From contig MU119258.1 in NCBI GenBank assembly GCA_014904845.1, forward strand, positions 186,001 through 250,000: a DNA stretch of 64,000 nt. Reading direction: 5' to 3'. Within the stretch, counting starts at the first letter, position 1; each line of letters starts with the position of its first letter. Both the position numbers and the translations under genes were made by a program. The notes under the pieces are model-generated. The model was given only the letters and a program-made list of their open reading frames with translations, ran no database searches and had not been told where the DNA came from. The DNA is from Acephala macrosclerotiorum (lineage: Eukaryota > Ascomycota > Leotiomycetes > Helotiales > Mollisiaceae). Of the stretch, positions 1 through 12,489 are shown in pieces.

Positions 1-1960
1 CAACAAGAATGTCGATTACTGTATGTTCAATCCTGCGAATGCGGGATAGAATGGTGGAGGCTGGGAAATTCACGCTCGCTATGAGGAAGAATTATATTTA
101 TACTTTTAAATAATTTCGATGCATTGATGGGGGAGAGTGTGCATGGGATGCAGCTATGTTATCTACAGCGAAAGTGAATAATGTGATATGTCTTCAATGT
201 CCTCTCTCCTCTCGAACACTCATGAGAATTGATTCTTGTGGTTCTTGTGATAGATCGGCGTTCGATCATCGTGTTTCAATGACGCTTTCCCGCGCGGGAA
301 GATCTGCACTGTACAGCATCATGCATGCGATCTGATGTCAAGATCGCCGCAACGTTGCAGCAGGCACTTCAGCTCCTTATCTTAGCGCTTGAGGGTCAGG
401 TGAAGCTAAATTTATTATCGAGAACCGACATGGAACCAACACCCATGACGTCAAGGTGCTCTTCCCCTCTCGACATTTGATGTCTCGTGTAAGCGATACG
501 AGATTTAAACTCCTACATTCCTGCGAACACTAGGTTTCGGTTCGTAACGAGCGTCAATCGAATCTCCCCAACATACGAAGTATCAAGAGGTTGTGGTTGG
601 TGGATGAGGAAAAGAGTTTGGGACTCTCATCGCGCGCCGAATTGCCGTTTTTGGCTCGGAGATTCCGACCACGAAGAGCACAAAGACTTACTTCGGCCGC
701 ACGACGGAGGCAGCGCAAGATATACTAGATGCAGGAGGGGCCAAGGGATACTCGAGTAAAGTACTCCCTGAGCTTGGGAAAAGTCCAGGTGAGGCGAGAG
801 ATTGGGACTGTCGCTAAGAGCGCTCGAGGAAATGTCGCCTGATGTGCAGCGCCCACCCAATGATGCAGAGCTCAAATTTTGATGAAAATGAATTAATAAA
901 AAGAAGCAGCAACAATTTTTGATGTCCTTACTGCATTCGCTTCTCTGCTCGCCAATTGTAGGAATTTCCGGTTCTTGCTATTGTGTCACGTGCGCTGATT
1001 GTGAGAGAATGTGGAGCCCTTCAAGGTTCTTTGAGATAACTTACATATCTCAATATCATGTATATAGCGTGGCTTGCTACCTTAATCAGTTCTTGTTCTC
1101 TTCGTGTGCGAAAGCTCGTAGTTTGCGCTGAGGGATTGAGATACCCTTCGCTGAGGTGGACGAGGGTGTCAATGCAACATTGTCTCCAGACCTCATGTCG
1201 AAATCCATGACTCGCAGCGCCTACCCAAGAGGATTTTGGAGGCTCAAGAACTTGCAACTGTTTCTAAAATCCATAAAGAATAGTGTCGTGGTTTAGGGCG
1301 TTCGAGAACCTCGAAATCGCGCGTCCTGCATCCCTTGGTAACACTTCAAAAAAATTCGATCGGGGTAAATCGCCCTTTCGCGTTGACACATTGTCACGAC
1401 AGCCTGCATCCTTCCATTGGAGCACATATGAGGAAATTGAGCAAAGTAAATGAACGTGAGGCTCAATTCCGGACCTCAGCCTCCTTCGCTCTCGACTCGC
1501 TTATCACCCCTGACTGAAGCGAGTCCAAAAAAGAAGAAGATACTTTCCAAGACCCCTTCTATCAAGCGTGTATGTTTCTTTCAAAGAGAAAAAAGAATAA
1601 GAACACAAGGTAGAAAATGCAAAAAACCAGACTCGGCGCGCACTTCTAGGAAGATATTGCTTGGTCGAGAATCGGAAAATAGGGTCCTCATATAGGGTAC
1701 TTGGTAGGTCCTTGGGAGATTGCAAGCATTTTAAACTCAGGTTACCGTGTTCGCCAACACTCGCCATTTTTTTTCGATGTTATATTTGCTTAATTAAATC
1801 TATAAGGACTGAAAGTGTCGGCGGTACGGAGTCTGTCTTGACCGAAGCGAGGGCGGAGCGCTAAGCATCGGAAAGGAAGATATAAACTCCTGCAAGGCAT
1901 CAGAAGTCATGTGCGGTATTTGCACTGTTTGCACCCTTTCAATTAATGCCAACTAGCGTA
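1..1960. other. non-coding stretch, nothing recognised
   Basis: Only short overlapping open frames occur here on both strands, without splice-linked coding structure, recognisable motifs or repeats. Base composition is ordinary, with no A+T saturation. I see no RNA gene that I can support. Confidence 0.5.
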
Positions 1961-1970
1961 TCTGAGGGGG

Positions 1971-1980
1971 TATATAATCT
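1971..1980 (+). promoter_or_regulatory. TATA-like box
   Basis: TATATAATCT lies about 45 bp upstream of an ATG in good fungal start context (ACACAATG at 2012-2018) and upstream of a series of spliced-looking units. This arrangement suggests a transcription start near 2000. The function is inferred from sequence only. Confidence 0.4.
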
Positions 1981-2015
1981 CGTCCTCGACCTGAGAATTT
2001 TCTTCATCCAACACA

Positions 2016-2099
2016 ATGCTAGTGGCCACAACCATTGTCTCTGTCTTTACCGCAATCACTTCTACCAACCTCTCCATTGTCTCCAAGCCTTCTCAATGA
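2016..2099 (+). CDS. possible 27-residue peptide at the head of a spliced transcript
   Basis: The frame starts MLVATTIVSVFTAITSTN and ends after SKPSQ. It follows a TATA-like box at the expected distance and has an ACACAATG start context. The peptide is hydrophobic with many Ser/Thr residues; it could be a truncated signal-peptide-like leader or a meaningless upstream frame of a non-coding RNA. Downstream, three intron-like segments follow. I do not recognise it, and its shortness makes chance occurrence quite possible. Confidence 0.2.
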   Translation: MLVATTIVSVFTAITSTNLSIVSKPSQ

Positions 2100-2169
2100 C
2101 CTCCTTCAGTTATCCATGATCTTCTTCCAAGTTCAAGACCTTCTCCACTATCAAGCTCTACCCTCGATC

Positions 2170-3060
2170 TGATCACGACGCGCAAATTCCTCTGAAAAGG
2201 TACGTTTCCTCCTGCTCGCTTTCGATCTCCCATCCTCTTTATCTTCAACGGATCTAAGCTAACACGCTTCACGCGCAGACACACTCAAGCTCCAACGAAA
2301 ACTATTGCCTCTTCCCAACGTCAACGACTTTTCTCGTCCTCCCTCCTCGAACGCGTCGCAGAACATCTCGCGCAGCCTCTACATCATGTGCCTTATCTCC
2401 GATTGAAGTCAACATGCGCGCGCACCACACATACTCCACATACACGCAACAATTCAACATCATACGCATACAAGTTATCAGAAACAGACCGCTACAAGCA
2501 TCCGATCTGTGAGTATCCCTTCTCCTCACCTTTCCTTTTTTGCCTCGGGGACTCGCTTAGCTTGGGCCTCGCACAATACCTCAACACCTTTTCGCGATTT
2601 CGATCTTCCGCCATCCTTCCAACGTCCATCAAGCTAACACTTCCCAGCGCGCACAGGCATCACCAAAACTCAAAGCACTACGTCATCATCGACAACATAC
2701 TCCTCTCGTCCTCCATCTTTGAACGCGTCGCAGAACATCTCGCACATGCTCTTCACGCGCTTTATCTCCGAAAGCAATCAACACGCGCGCGCACACTATA
2801 CATACTACACACAACAATTCATTGACATAATACGCGTCCAAGTCTATCACAGAGACAGCTGCAAGCTTTCGATCTGTAAGTTTTTCTCCATTCACCTCCC
2901 ATCGTCATTCGTTCTCCGCCTCAGGGGGCTCGCTTAGCTCGAGCCTCAACCCACAACACTTCAACGCCTTTCGCGTTTTCGATCTTCAAATTTTTCGCGT
3001 CCATTTGCTAACGCATCTTCTCATCCAGACCTTCTCAACACGTCGTCAACGCGTCTATAA
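2170..3060 (+). repeat. diverged tandem array of exon/intron-like units
   Basis: At least two diverged copies of a unit of about 370 bp lie in tandem, with a partial third. Both copies share GAACGCGTCGCAGAACATCT, a CGCGCGCAC run, an ACAACAATTCA block and the motif CGATCTGT. Each unit ends in an intron-like segment: 2200-2278 (GTACGT..CTAAC..GCAG), 2509-2655 (GTGAGT..GCTAAC..ACAG) and 2876-3028 (GTAAGT..GCTAAC..CCAG). The units contain stops in all frames, so they look like repeated exons of a non-coding or UTR transcript rather than a protein repeat. Confidence 0.55.
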
Positions 3061-3076
3061 TCACCCTCAACACGTC

Positions 3077-3122
3077 CTCACTCACACTCACACTCACACT
3101 CACACACACACACACACACACA
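3077..3122. repeat. (CACACT)n/(CA)n microsatellite
   Basis: CACTCA-type hexamers run into an uninterrupted CA dinucleotide tract. It sits directly downstream of the tandem exon-like array. Confidence 0.9.
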
Positions 3123-3124
3123 TA

Positions 3125-4809
3125 TATGCGTCGTCACTCACGTCTTCAGACAACGGCAGCGCATGTCATCCTTGGAGCTCGTGTTCTCCTGTCCGAGACG
3201 ACGTTAAACTATCGCGATCTATCTCGGAGGTCGGATCATTTAGGTTGTCGGGTTTCGGGACCCCAGCGAACTCACACTCTCAAGGCAAGTCTCTTTCCCA
3301 ATCCCCAGTCTTTGACCTGTAGTACCTGGCTAGCCTTTCATTCAGATCACACAGATACCAATACGGTTCAATGTCAGGTACGCCTTCGGGAGCCTGACAG
3401 CTCCTCATCCACCACGGATTCTCGCTACGGCGGTTTCCTAAAGGTTAACCCCGGGTTTGAGCTAGGCCAGGGAGGAAGGCGAACGCTCGCCGGGCAGGGC
3501 TGGCGGTGAGCCATCGTACTTGGCGACGATCCGTCGGTTCTGTTAGGTATGACTGGGTGGATGTTGAGTGCCATCTGCTACACGAACTAGGAGCACAGGG
3601 CACAGCCACAAGAGCCGCATCCCTTTCGGGGGGTGGGTTTGCAGGTGTGCACCCTCCAACCCTCGCGGGTGTTCGGCGTAAAAGAGACTGGCTCCATGAT
3701 GCTTGACTATAAGGAACCGGTCAATGGGACTGAGTCTCCGTCATTGCGGATTGCACTGAGCAACCCTGTAGAGATTACTCCGGGGCAGACAGATATGGGA
3801 CCCTGTGTGTTTTGTTTGGGGTGTGTCGGTGGTTGCTGCCGTCAGAGGCTGGGGAGAAGGTTTGAGATGCGCGGAGAGGTTGTGAGGGAGGCTGGGAGTT
3901 GGAGTTGCAGGCTGGGGTGCTGGATTGGCTGATGTGAAGATGGGTGTTTTCGATGATGAGGCGCAGAGGACTGGCAGAGGCGGCCATTTGGAGGAACATG
4001 TAGAAGACATCGCTCTTCAGCTTCACTTTGGTTGCACTTGAATGCTCCTTGGTGCAAAAGCAGGTTGATTGATCAGGAGAAAGAGAGTTGAACATGGAGA
4101 AGACAGAGAGCATCAGATTCAGAGAGGGGAGTTCAGTACCGGGTTTAGAGATGTCAGCAGGTTCAGAGAGGAGTTCAGTTCATAACTTTGGAGATGTCAG
4201 CAGTCGAGGAGTACAGCAGCCAGCTTCGAGATCAAACAATCAAAACACCACTGCACACACAAAATTTACCTTGCATTCATGCTCAACTTGTGATCTTGCT
4301 TCTTGCCTTGGTGAACTTCGACTTCTTCTGCATCTGCTTCCTTGACTCGTTCCCTCCCTCGGATAACGTTCTTCACCTTTGACTTCGACTTCGACTTCGA
4401 CTTCAACTTCGCATTCGCTTCCTTTGCATGCTTTTCCCTTGCATCATCTTCCTTTAAATTCACTTCCCCGTATCAGAAACTCTTTTCTTACCCGCTTTCG
4501 CTCTATCCGAAGCATTGCAGAATTTCAATGATCTCCTCGTCAAAAGCTGCCTCGCACCAAACCCACTTCCATCCAACACTTTTTCCTACCTCAGAGTGAA
4601 GTGGCAGTTGCGTCAATGTACTTGAATCAACAGGACTTCGAGACAGCAGAATACAGGAGCAAAGATCATAGCATTCATCAAACTTAAACATAAGTGATAT
4701 CAAACAAAACTGCATCAAGCTGTGCATGGTAACCCCTAAACGCCGTTCCCGTCCTATGAACCAAGACATCAGTCATATCTCGCAACAAAGTCTCCCATCA
4801 TCCACAGAA
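3125..4809. other. non-coding stretch with a CTTCGA hexamer run
   Basis: Only short frames that overlap on both strands are present. At 4380-4412 there is a short tandem of GACTTC hexamers. I see no domain, splice-linked reading frame or RNA gene. The final bases are the 3' flank of the kinetochore gene that ends at 4810. Confidence 0.5.
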
Positions 4810-7800
4810 CTACTTCCTCCCACGAGCAAGGAGCTTCTCCCCAAGCTCAGCAACAGCAGCACCCCATGGTGACCTGCTGGACCGTCCCTTCTCCTCCACT
4901 TCATCACCACATCTGTTCAACAGGAACTCTCCCATTTTCGGCTCATTGAATCGCTCGCCGTAGATCACGCTGGCAGTTGGAGCGATACCAACATCAATGC
5001 CATTCTCGCCACTCTGACTGCTAAGATGGAAGATGATCTCTACCTTGGTGGTCAGAGGAGCGATCAGCAGCGATAATTTGACCATGATCGAGTCGTCTGA
5101 GGTCTTGACCACTTCTGTCGGACAGCTGATGTTCAGACCCTGGATATCGTCCACGACCTTGCTTGCCTTGTTCCATGATGCGCTGACTGCGCTCAGAAGA
5201 TCGCGGACTGGTGTCTCTGCTTGAGGTAGGCCACGAATGTGATCTCTGATGCATTGGAGGAAGAACTCCTTTTCGGGAGTCAGGGGCAAAGGGCGCAGCT
5301 CTCGGTTCGCACCAATGTACCAAAGATCAATGCGTGTATTTTGTGCCTTCTTCTTGGAACTACCAGATGCCGCAGTCTGGAAAGAGGACGCGTCGAAGAC
5401 TAGTTCGATTTCTTTTCGATATGTCATAGAAGTTGTCGTGCCAGAAACGCCAGTGATGGTCCAGCCGTGTTCCTTCTCGATTGCATCAACCTTGCCTATC
5501 ATCTCAGTTAGCACTGTCCCGTGATAAATTGTCTAGATTGGTTTGTACCTTTGAGCACACTGATCTCGCTCGAAGTCCACCCTCTGCACTCTTCCCTGAT
5601 CTTCTCTGCCTCTCGGATCTCTTCTTGCCAGACCTGCTTCTTCTCGGTACCTGCTTCGATCTCGGCCTCTTTACCTTGCAACTGTTTTCGCAAATCGGCA
5701 ATCAACTGCTTCTTCGCCTGGACATCCGCATCAACAGTGATCAGACGTTGACGAGCATTGCTGAGTTCCTCCTGGTCGCAGTTTGCGATCTCATCAGCAG
5801 CAGACTGCAACTCTCCTTCTTCTCGCTGAAGTCGATCATATTGCTCAACTAATTGAGGCAGCACGGTATCAAGCAGCTCTTGTTGTTGGTCAAAAGTTTC
5901 CTCGTCCTGAATCATGCCTTCCGCAGTCTTGAACAAACCCTCCTTCAGTGTTCCAAGTAGAGTCATTCTCCAGTCGTACCATTGGCCCTTGCTCAGCAGA
6001 CGTGCATGGGTCTTGACATTCTTCAGTTGGTTGTCCATGACAATCTTGATATCGGGTGAGGCAGAGATGTATTCGTGGAAAAGTGGAGGATTCTCTTCGA
6101 AGGTTTCAGTCTCGATTTCTCGGACAGTCTTGCGACCTTCAGAGATGTATCTTTTGAGTTCATGACATGCCTGCAACATGTTAGACGTGAATGCAGAGCA
6201 TGATTAAGGTGTTCTTACGTGTTGGAAGAGCTCGAGCATTGGAATGGTTGCTGCACCAGCTGCAACACAATCTTCCAAGGACACTGCTTTGGCATCGTCA
6301 CCGTCTTTGGCAACGGACTTCGGTGCGATGGTATGCCTTCTCTTTGTCGTCGTCAATTCCATGAAGCGTATGCTTGTCATATTTAGGAAGTCTTGGAGCT
6401 GAATCCGGTCGTCTCCAAAGCTCTCTTCGTTGATTTCTGGTTCATCCACAGGCGACTTTTCAACTGGAGGGCCAATCTCTTGTTCTGGAGCCAAGGATTC
6501 CATGTCTTTGAATCGTCCCTGATGGCGCGGAGTTGTGGCCTTGGATTTTTGGGGAGAGGATGTTGAAGGAGTGATGGACGACGCTGCGGCACCCTCCATA
6601 CTTTTGCGAGCAGAACGTGTCATGCGTCCCGTGGTAGTCTCGGCCTTGGTAGGCGGCGCTTGAAGATGGACTGCCTTCACCGGGCTGCCTTGATGTCCCT
6701 TGAGACGCTTCACGCCTCCGTTATCCTCATCCTCATCATCTTCGTCGAGTTCAACAGGTCTCTTTCCCAGAATACCTTTGGCAGCGCCAACGTGCAAACT
6801 CTTCCGGCCTCGAAGGGGCTTCTTCTTTGGAGTCAGGCTTTGTATCATCTCCTTCAGATTGATTGTCGCATCCTTTTCTTCTTCCGGTTGATCGGCCTCA
6901 CGTTCCATGATCCTCCGCCCATCCTCACGATTGCCTTCCTGCTCGCGCTCTTCATCAATCTCATTCTCAATGACACGAGGGTCATCGAATCGCACACCAC
7001 GAGCACAAATCTCTTCGAGTTGACTTGGCACAAAGGACTTTGCTTGTTCTCCTATCGAACCACGTCTATCGAGGATCGCAGCAACGCGAGGTGAGCCAAG
7101 CCCTGCTCTATCAAGGCCAATCCCAGAAGATCGTCGCTGCTGGGGCGTCAGGACGAAACTTGGAGTAGCAGCTCCAGTGTTCTTGTCCTGCTGGAACAAT
7201 TTGTTTGGCGTGGCGGTTTTTTTCGCTGCTGTCGACTGTGGCGTTGATGCCTTAATTTCATCCTTGAAAAGGCGCTTCGGAGATGCAGTTCGGACGACAA
7301 CATTCTTTGATGGCGAAGTCTTGCTTGGAGTCGTTGGACGGGGAGGTTTAGGGGTAAGCTGCTTCGATGGTGTCGCTGGTTTCTTGACAGGTGTGCCCCC
7401 GGTGCTGAGTCTGGATTTTGGAGTCGTTGAGTGCCGAGCTTCGGCGCTACGACGAAGTCCTTTCCCTCGGAAACCTGCAAGGCTTGGGCTCCCAGTCTCC
7501 GATGCCACGGTGTGTGTAGGCGCAGGAACCCTTGGTGGCGAGTTGGGTACTTCTGTTCGAAATGGAGAGCTGCCGAGATCTGTTTCCATCTCCATGACCT
7601 TCTTTGCCTTCGATCGGCTTCCCGTGCTCATCTGCGGAGGGAGGATACCACCCAAAGCCGTTGTCATCTCCATGCCCATCGTCACATCTTCTTGCTGCTC
7701 AGTAGTTGCTTCAGCGATAGAAGGCATAATTCCGCCTATAGCAACGGTCATGTCCATCGTCTCGTCTTCGGCGTTCGATTCCATGCTCTCACGACCTTTT

Positions 7801-9604
7801 TTTGTCCGACCTCGTTGATTCGGTGCCATAGAAGCCCTTCGAGCTGGTTTGTTCGGCACATTGAATTGCGCTAGGACTCCGCCAACGACAGAAGTAAATT
7901 CCATAGTCATGTCCTCGTCTTCTTGAGCTACAGTGTCATCACGAGAAGGTTGAATACCTCCCATGGCCATAGTGAGGTCCATGGTCTCGTCGCCCAAGGA
8001 GGATGATTCCCCAGACGATCTTCGGCGCGTGCTTTGGCGGCGCGTGGAAGCGATTGACTTCCGTCTGGTGTTGGAAGACTTTGGAGCATCGTTAGAGATA
8101 ATGCCGCCGAATGCTCGAGTCACATCCATTGACATCTCGTCTTCTTCTTCGTTCTTCTGCTGGGGAAGAATGCCTCCAACCGCGTGTGTCATCTCCATCG
8201 TCATTTCTTCTTCTTCTGATTGCTCGTCTTCCGGCGGGACAGCTTCTTTGAAGGGTTTCGAGAATGGGTTGACATTTTCTTGGTCTTGCTGAGATTCGAG
8301 GTTCTGGATCGCATTGGGTTTCGTCCAAGGCGCGAAAGACGCAACTACTTCCTCTTCTTCTTCGACCATTTCCTGATCGCCATTTTCATCGAAATCAATA
8401 CCTTGCGTGCCGGCCTGGCGTGCAGCTTGACGCAATGCTTCTTCGAGACGGGTACTTGATCCCGTGGAACTGTCAGAGTTCACGGAAGCCATTGACATAT
8501 TGGTGGTCTCCCCGCCATCAAGACTCATCATGGTTCCATCATCACCCGAGTCGCTATTCGAGTTCGATGCGACCTCATCATCAATAGCTTCGTCAGCATC
8601 AGAGCTGCTACTCAACGGACTCGAGGAGAAGCCAGTATCGTCCGGATTGTTGAAATTCATAGGAGGAATGCCAGAGCTTCGCCTCCTCTTCTTCCGATGC
8701 AGATCTCGCTGATGGGCAGCGCTCGCTTTGACGGTGTCTTCTTCAACCTGCTCTGGGGGCGTAGATGGAGGTTCTGGGGGATCGGAACTTGGAGGCCTCA
8801 TCGACTCACCATGACCTGATCCTACTGATCCTCCTGTAACATTTGAAGCTCTCCGCGAGGTAGCACTGGACGAGGTTGTCGAATCTTGATACTCGACCAC
8901 AACATCCCATGTATGGAGAGTCGCTTCCGGAGCAAATGATACTCGGCGGTTTGCAAGAGACTTTCGTCGGGCATCTCGACGTGAAATGATCTCTTTCTCT
9001 AACTCTTGCCTTTCCTTCTCCTCTCGCTCTCGTGCAGCAGCCTGCTGTTCCTCCTCGGTCCGCAGTGTCACACGGGTCTCGTTGACGGCAGCGCTTCCTC
9101 CAACCTCGAAAGGGTTCACGAGACTCTCAGTGCCACTTATGGTGGGTCCAGATGGCAGGTCGATGTCGAAGTCAATAAGGTTCTCGGTCTTTTGTGCAGA
9201 TAGCGGGGTAGCTTTCTTGGGGCTACCTTTACGAGTCGAGATATGCGCCGGAATCTCTCGAAGAGGAGGCATTGTAGGTTTGAGGATGGATTTCGGAGAT
9301 GGATGAGGGACGGCAGCTAGAGACTGAGAAGGAGAGTTAGTACAGTTTTATAGCAAAGTCATGATGTCCGTACTTTGCGCCTGTTCCCTGTTGTATCATT
9401 CAATACATCCAATCCACCAGGTCCAATACTCTTGCTTCGTGACTTTCTCGACTGCTTCTCGACTGGCGGTCTCTTTCCTGCCAGCAGTCCAACATCCGCA
9501 GTCATATTTTCCTGGTCGACATCTCGCGACGAGGGGACATGACCCAGAGACTTTCGGGACTTCGGTCGTGTCGCCGGTAGGGTGACCTCTTCTCGTGAAG
9601 ACAT
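4810..9604 (-). CDS. spc7: KNL1/Spc7 kinetochore scaffold
   Basis: Outer-kinetochore scaffold of the KMN network, which recruits PP1 and the Bub1/Bub3 checkpoint proteins. My model is complement(4810-5495, 5549-6170, 6219-9323, 9374-9604), giving 1547 residues. Exon 1 begins MSSREEVTLPATRPKSRK. The 50-bp first intron joins it to a segment carrying SILKP (residues 89-93), one PP1-docking motif; RVSF at 204-207 is the second. Six MELT-like repeats lie at about residues 450-640, each of the form M-[TS/D]-[ML]-x-[MVLF]-T-x-x-x-GG-[IV]. The last two exons form the coiled coil and the conserved Spc7 C-terminus (LFQHACHELKRYISEGR and onward, then an RWD-like end). All introns are phase-consistent, 48-53 bp long, and have CTAAC-type branches. 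It is transcribed divergently from uS17. The call is secure from motif order. Confidence 0.95.
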
Positions 9605-9953
9605 GTTTGCAATCTTCAGAGCTCAATAGCTCTGGTTGTTGTGCGCTGTTCAATTACTGGTGAAATGTTCGGACATTGACGTCGTGATCATCGAAAGACT
9701 TTCATCTGTTGCTGGACTTCAACCGCGGCAGAGTAAACAAAACAGAAAAGCGCGACGCGGCATCTATTGTTTAGGCCTGAGGTGTCAAGCATTGAAACCG
9801 TCCTTTCCGAATCAGATCTTAGCGCCATGGCCACAAAATCACAATCACGTGGCGCACAATCTAGTAAGCGAATCCCAAAAAATCCACAAACTCTTTTCGA
9901 CCTCAAATTCAATCGACAACCACGACTTGCGACTTCGACAAACGACCGCAATC
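9605..9953. promoter_or_regulatory. shared bidirectional promoter of spc7 and uS17
   Basis: Only 349 bp separate the two ATGs on opposite strands. The uS17 side ends in a pyrimidine/CAA-rich leader (CGACAACCACGAC) usual before fungal ribosomal protein genes. No clear TATA box is seen. Confidence 0.5.
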
Positions 9954-10706
9954 ATGGCTACCGAACTTACCGTGCAATCGGAGCGTGCCTTCCAGAAGCA
10001 ACCTCACATCTTCTTGAATGCGAAGTCCAAGGCGAAGTCCAGAGCTGTTGGCAAGGGAGGACGAAGATGGTACAAGGACGTTGGATTGGGGTTCCGAACA
10101 CCAAAGACTGCGATTGAGGGTCACTACATTGGTATGTGGGAAATGAAGCGCTTGGGGTGTCTGCGAGGCCTTTGGGAATAAAATGGTGCTGGATGAGAGA
10201 TGGCGGGTTTTGGATCGCATTCAACACCAAGGCGGCGGAGGCATATACGGGCAAAAACACAGCAGGAAAAGATGCTAACGTGCGAATTCTACAGACAAGA
10301 AGTGCCCTTTCACCGGTCTCGTCTCTATCCGTGGTCGTATCTTGACCGGAACTGTCGTTTCCACCAAGATGCACCGAACTCTCATCATCCGCCGAGAATA
10401 CCTTCACTTCATCCCCAAGTACGCCCGTTATGAGAAGAGGCACAAGAACTTGGCTGCGCACGTCTCGCCAGCTTTCCGTGTCGAGGAGGGTGACCAAGTT
10501 ACCGTTGGACAATGCAGACCATTGAGTAAGACTGTATGTACCGATTACTTCGCTCCCGGGTTTCCGCAGTCGCAGGACTTGTGCGACGAGCACCATACCG
10601 TTTCTAGGCCCAGAATATGCTAACAAGTTACCGACAGGTCCGATTCAATGTTCTCCGCGTGCTTCCCCGAACTGGCAAGGCTGTCAAGCAGTTCAACAAA
10701 TTCTAA
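9954..10706 (+). CDS. rps11: 40S ribosomal protein uS17 (S11)
   Basis: Structural protein of the small ribosomal subunit. The model is join(9954-10131, 10295-10533, 10638-10706), giving 161 residues, close to the yeast S11 length of 156. Exon 1 reads [20 protein letters not shown] and ends in ..KTAIEGHYI. Exon 2 continues [19 protein letters not shown] and ..[18 protein letters not shown].. . Exon 3 gives [21 protein letters not shown]. Both introns (163 and 104 bp) have GTATGT donors, GCTAAC branches and ACAG acceptors. An early 163-bp intron is common in fungal ribosomal protein genes. The start ATG lies in ATCATGGCT context. Confidence 0.97.
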
Positions 10707-11486
10707 ACGGTTTCTTCTGGGCTTTCGATATGGCTGCATGGGATTTGTTGGTTGCGCATCAGAGGGTAAATGGTTGTGATGATAAGATCTCTGCGAAAGC
10801 TGGCATAGAAAAGTGCATTAGCTACAGGAAACACTGAAATGCAACAACCTTCTGAAACACAACTTGATCAAATCATGGCTCGGATACTGTCGTGATTCTT
10901 GGCAGCTTTGGAAATTAACGAGAGGATAGAGAGGCCGCAAACAACGACCGCAGACATCGAGAACGAGGTCGCAGAGGACCGCATTTCCCACACGCCGAAC
11001 TACGAATCAGAAAGAAGAATTCTGGTGTGTGAGAGTCAGCCAAAACACAGCTAAGAGCACAAGTATCTTTGGGTCAGGGAAGAGACGCTAGCTAACGGCT
11101 GAATAGTGTTCTTTTGCGAACTCACCGGCTTTGGCAAATCTGGTGGGCATTATACCTTTAGAGTATACCCTTGTCTCAGGCATGGTGGGGCCAGAACCGT
11201 TCTCTGCGAAACTCCAATAGCGCCTCACAGAGCCGTCCCTCGCTGAGTTCTATCTACCGTCGCATCATTTAATAGTCCGCAATTGAATCAGCATTTCAAC
11301 ATTTATTGTTCATAGTTCAGCCAATCGCCCATCTCTACGCCTCACACTAGCCGAGGCAATATATTGCAGCCTAAATTCACAGTTGTTCAAATTGACCTCA
11401 ATTTCCAGTCCCTCAATCTCACCGCAACCTCACTTGTCTTCCCCCCAAACCCTACCGTAAACATATGTCTCTCCATTTGGCACATC
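10707..11486. other. intergenic, nothing recognised
   Basis: This holds the 3' flank of uS17 and the 5' flank of the methyltransferase. No reading frame or repeat stands out. Confidence 0.5.
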
Positions 11487-12489
11487 ATGACTAATACACA
11501 GACTGCCGCTACCTCAGAAGAGCCAAAATTCGATTATTATTCCAAAGACAATAATAAATGGTACTCCGAAGACATCGGGGCCCAAATACAACCCAACTCT
11601 CGCAAGCTTCTTGAGGAATACAGTCATATTCCACCTGAAGATGTCGATGCACACATCTACAAGATGGTAAGACTTTTCTTCTTCTAGTCCTCTCCCCACA
11701 AGTCCAGGAATCCGGGTCTCAGACCTCCTCTTCATCCCCATACATCAGCTGACCCCACAACAGCGAGAACTCCTCTGGTCCCACGCCCCCTACCCCTGCG
11801 TCGGCCGATTCAAATTCCTTAGGCTTCACCTTCCGAAGCACCCCCAATACGCCCGCATCCTCACTACTCTCCGTTCCCCATCTTCACCTGATATCCTCGA
11901 TCTCGGCTGCTGCGTAGCCCAAGATCTCCGCTCCCTAGCTCACAGCGGTATCCCATCCACCCAACTCTACGGTAGCGACCTCATCTCTTCCTACCTCACT
12001 TCCTCCTACTCACTCTTCAACGACGTCTCAAAATTCAAAGGCACTCTCGTTCCAGCAGATGTCTTCTCCGAGACTTTATTTGAGAACGAATTCCAGGGCT
12101 GGGAGCACAAATTCACAATAGTCCACGCAGGACTCTTCCTCCACCTCTTCAACTGGGAGCAACAACTCTTCGTCTGTGAACGAATCGTCAAATTATTGAA
12201 AGAAGAGAAAGGAGCACTGTTTTTAGGCGAGATGGTAGGATGTCAAGGAGGTGGATTGAGGGGACCTGCGAATAAAAATGGTTTGAGGGAGAAGAAGTTT
12301 TTGCATGATGAGGGGAGCTTTACGAAACTGTGGGAAGAGGTTGCTGAGAGGACAGGAACGGTGGGGTGTTGGAGGGCTGAGGGGCTGCTTACGTTGAGGT
12401 ACGGGGAGTGGGATGGGGATGGGAAGTCGAGGGCTTTCTTTGAGGGAGAGGGGATTGGGTGGTTTACGTTCAGCGTGGAACGAATTTGA
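11487..12489 (+). CDS. SAM-dependent methyltransferase, AusD/AdrK-like family
   Basis: Predicted class I S-adenosylmethionine methyltransferase of the family that includes tailoring enzymes of fungal meroterpenoid pathways. The model is join(11487-11666, 11764-12489), giving 301 residues, the usual length of the family. The N-terminal lead KFDYYSKDNNKWYSEDIG and the following LLEEYSHIPPEDVDAHIYK segment fit the family layout. The glycine-rich SAM motif is PDILDLGCCVAQDLRSLA at about residue 105, followed by the acidic YGSDL motif. The 97-bp intron is GTAAGA..CAACAG with phase 0 on both sides. I chose the ATG at 11487 (MTNTQTAATS) over an upstream in-frame ATG because it lies just before the conserved region. 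No polyketide synthase or terpene cyclase is visible nearby, so the substrate is unknown. Confidence 0.75.

Noticed and set aside
3077..3122. Regular repeats that could suggest a CRISPR-like array
   Set aside because: It is a simple dinucleotide/hexanucleotide microsatellite without spacers, in a eukaryotic genome.
7177..7818. 213-residue frame on the plus strand inside spc7
   Set aside because: It is the antisense shadow of the Spc7 MELT-repeat exon.
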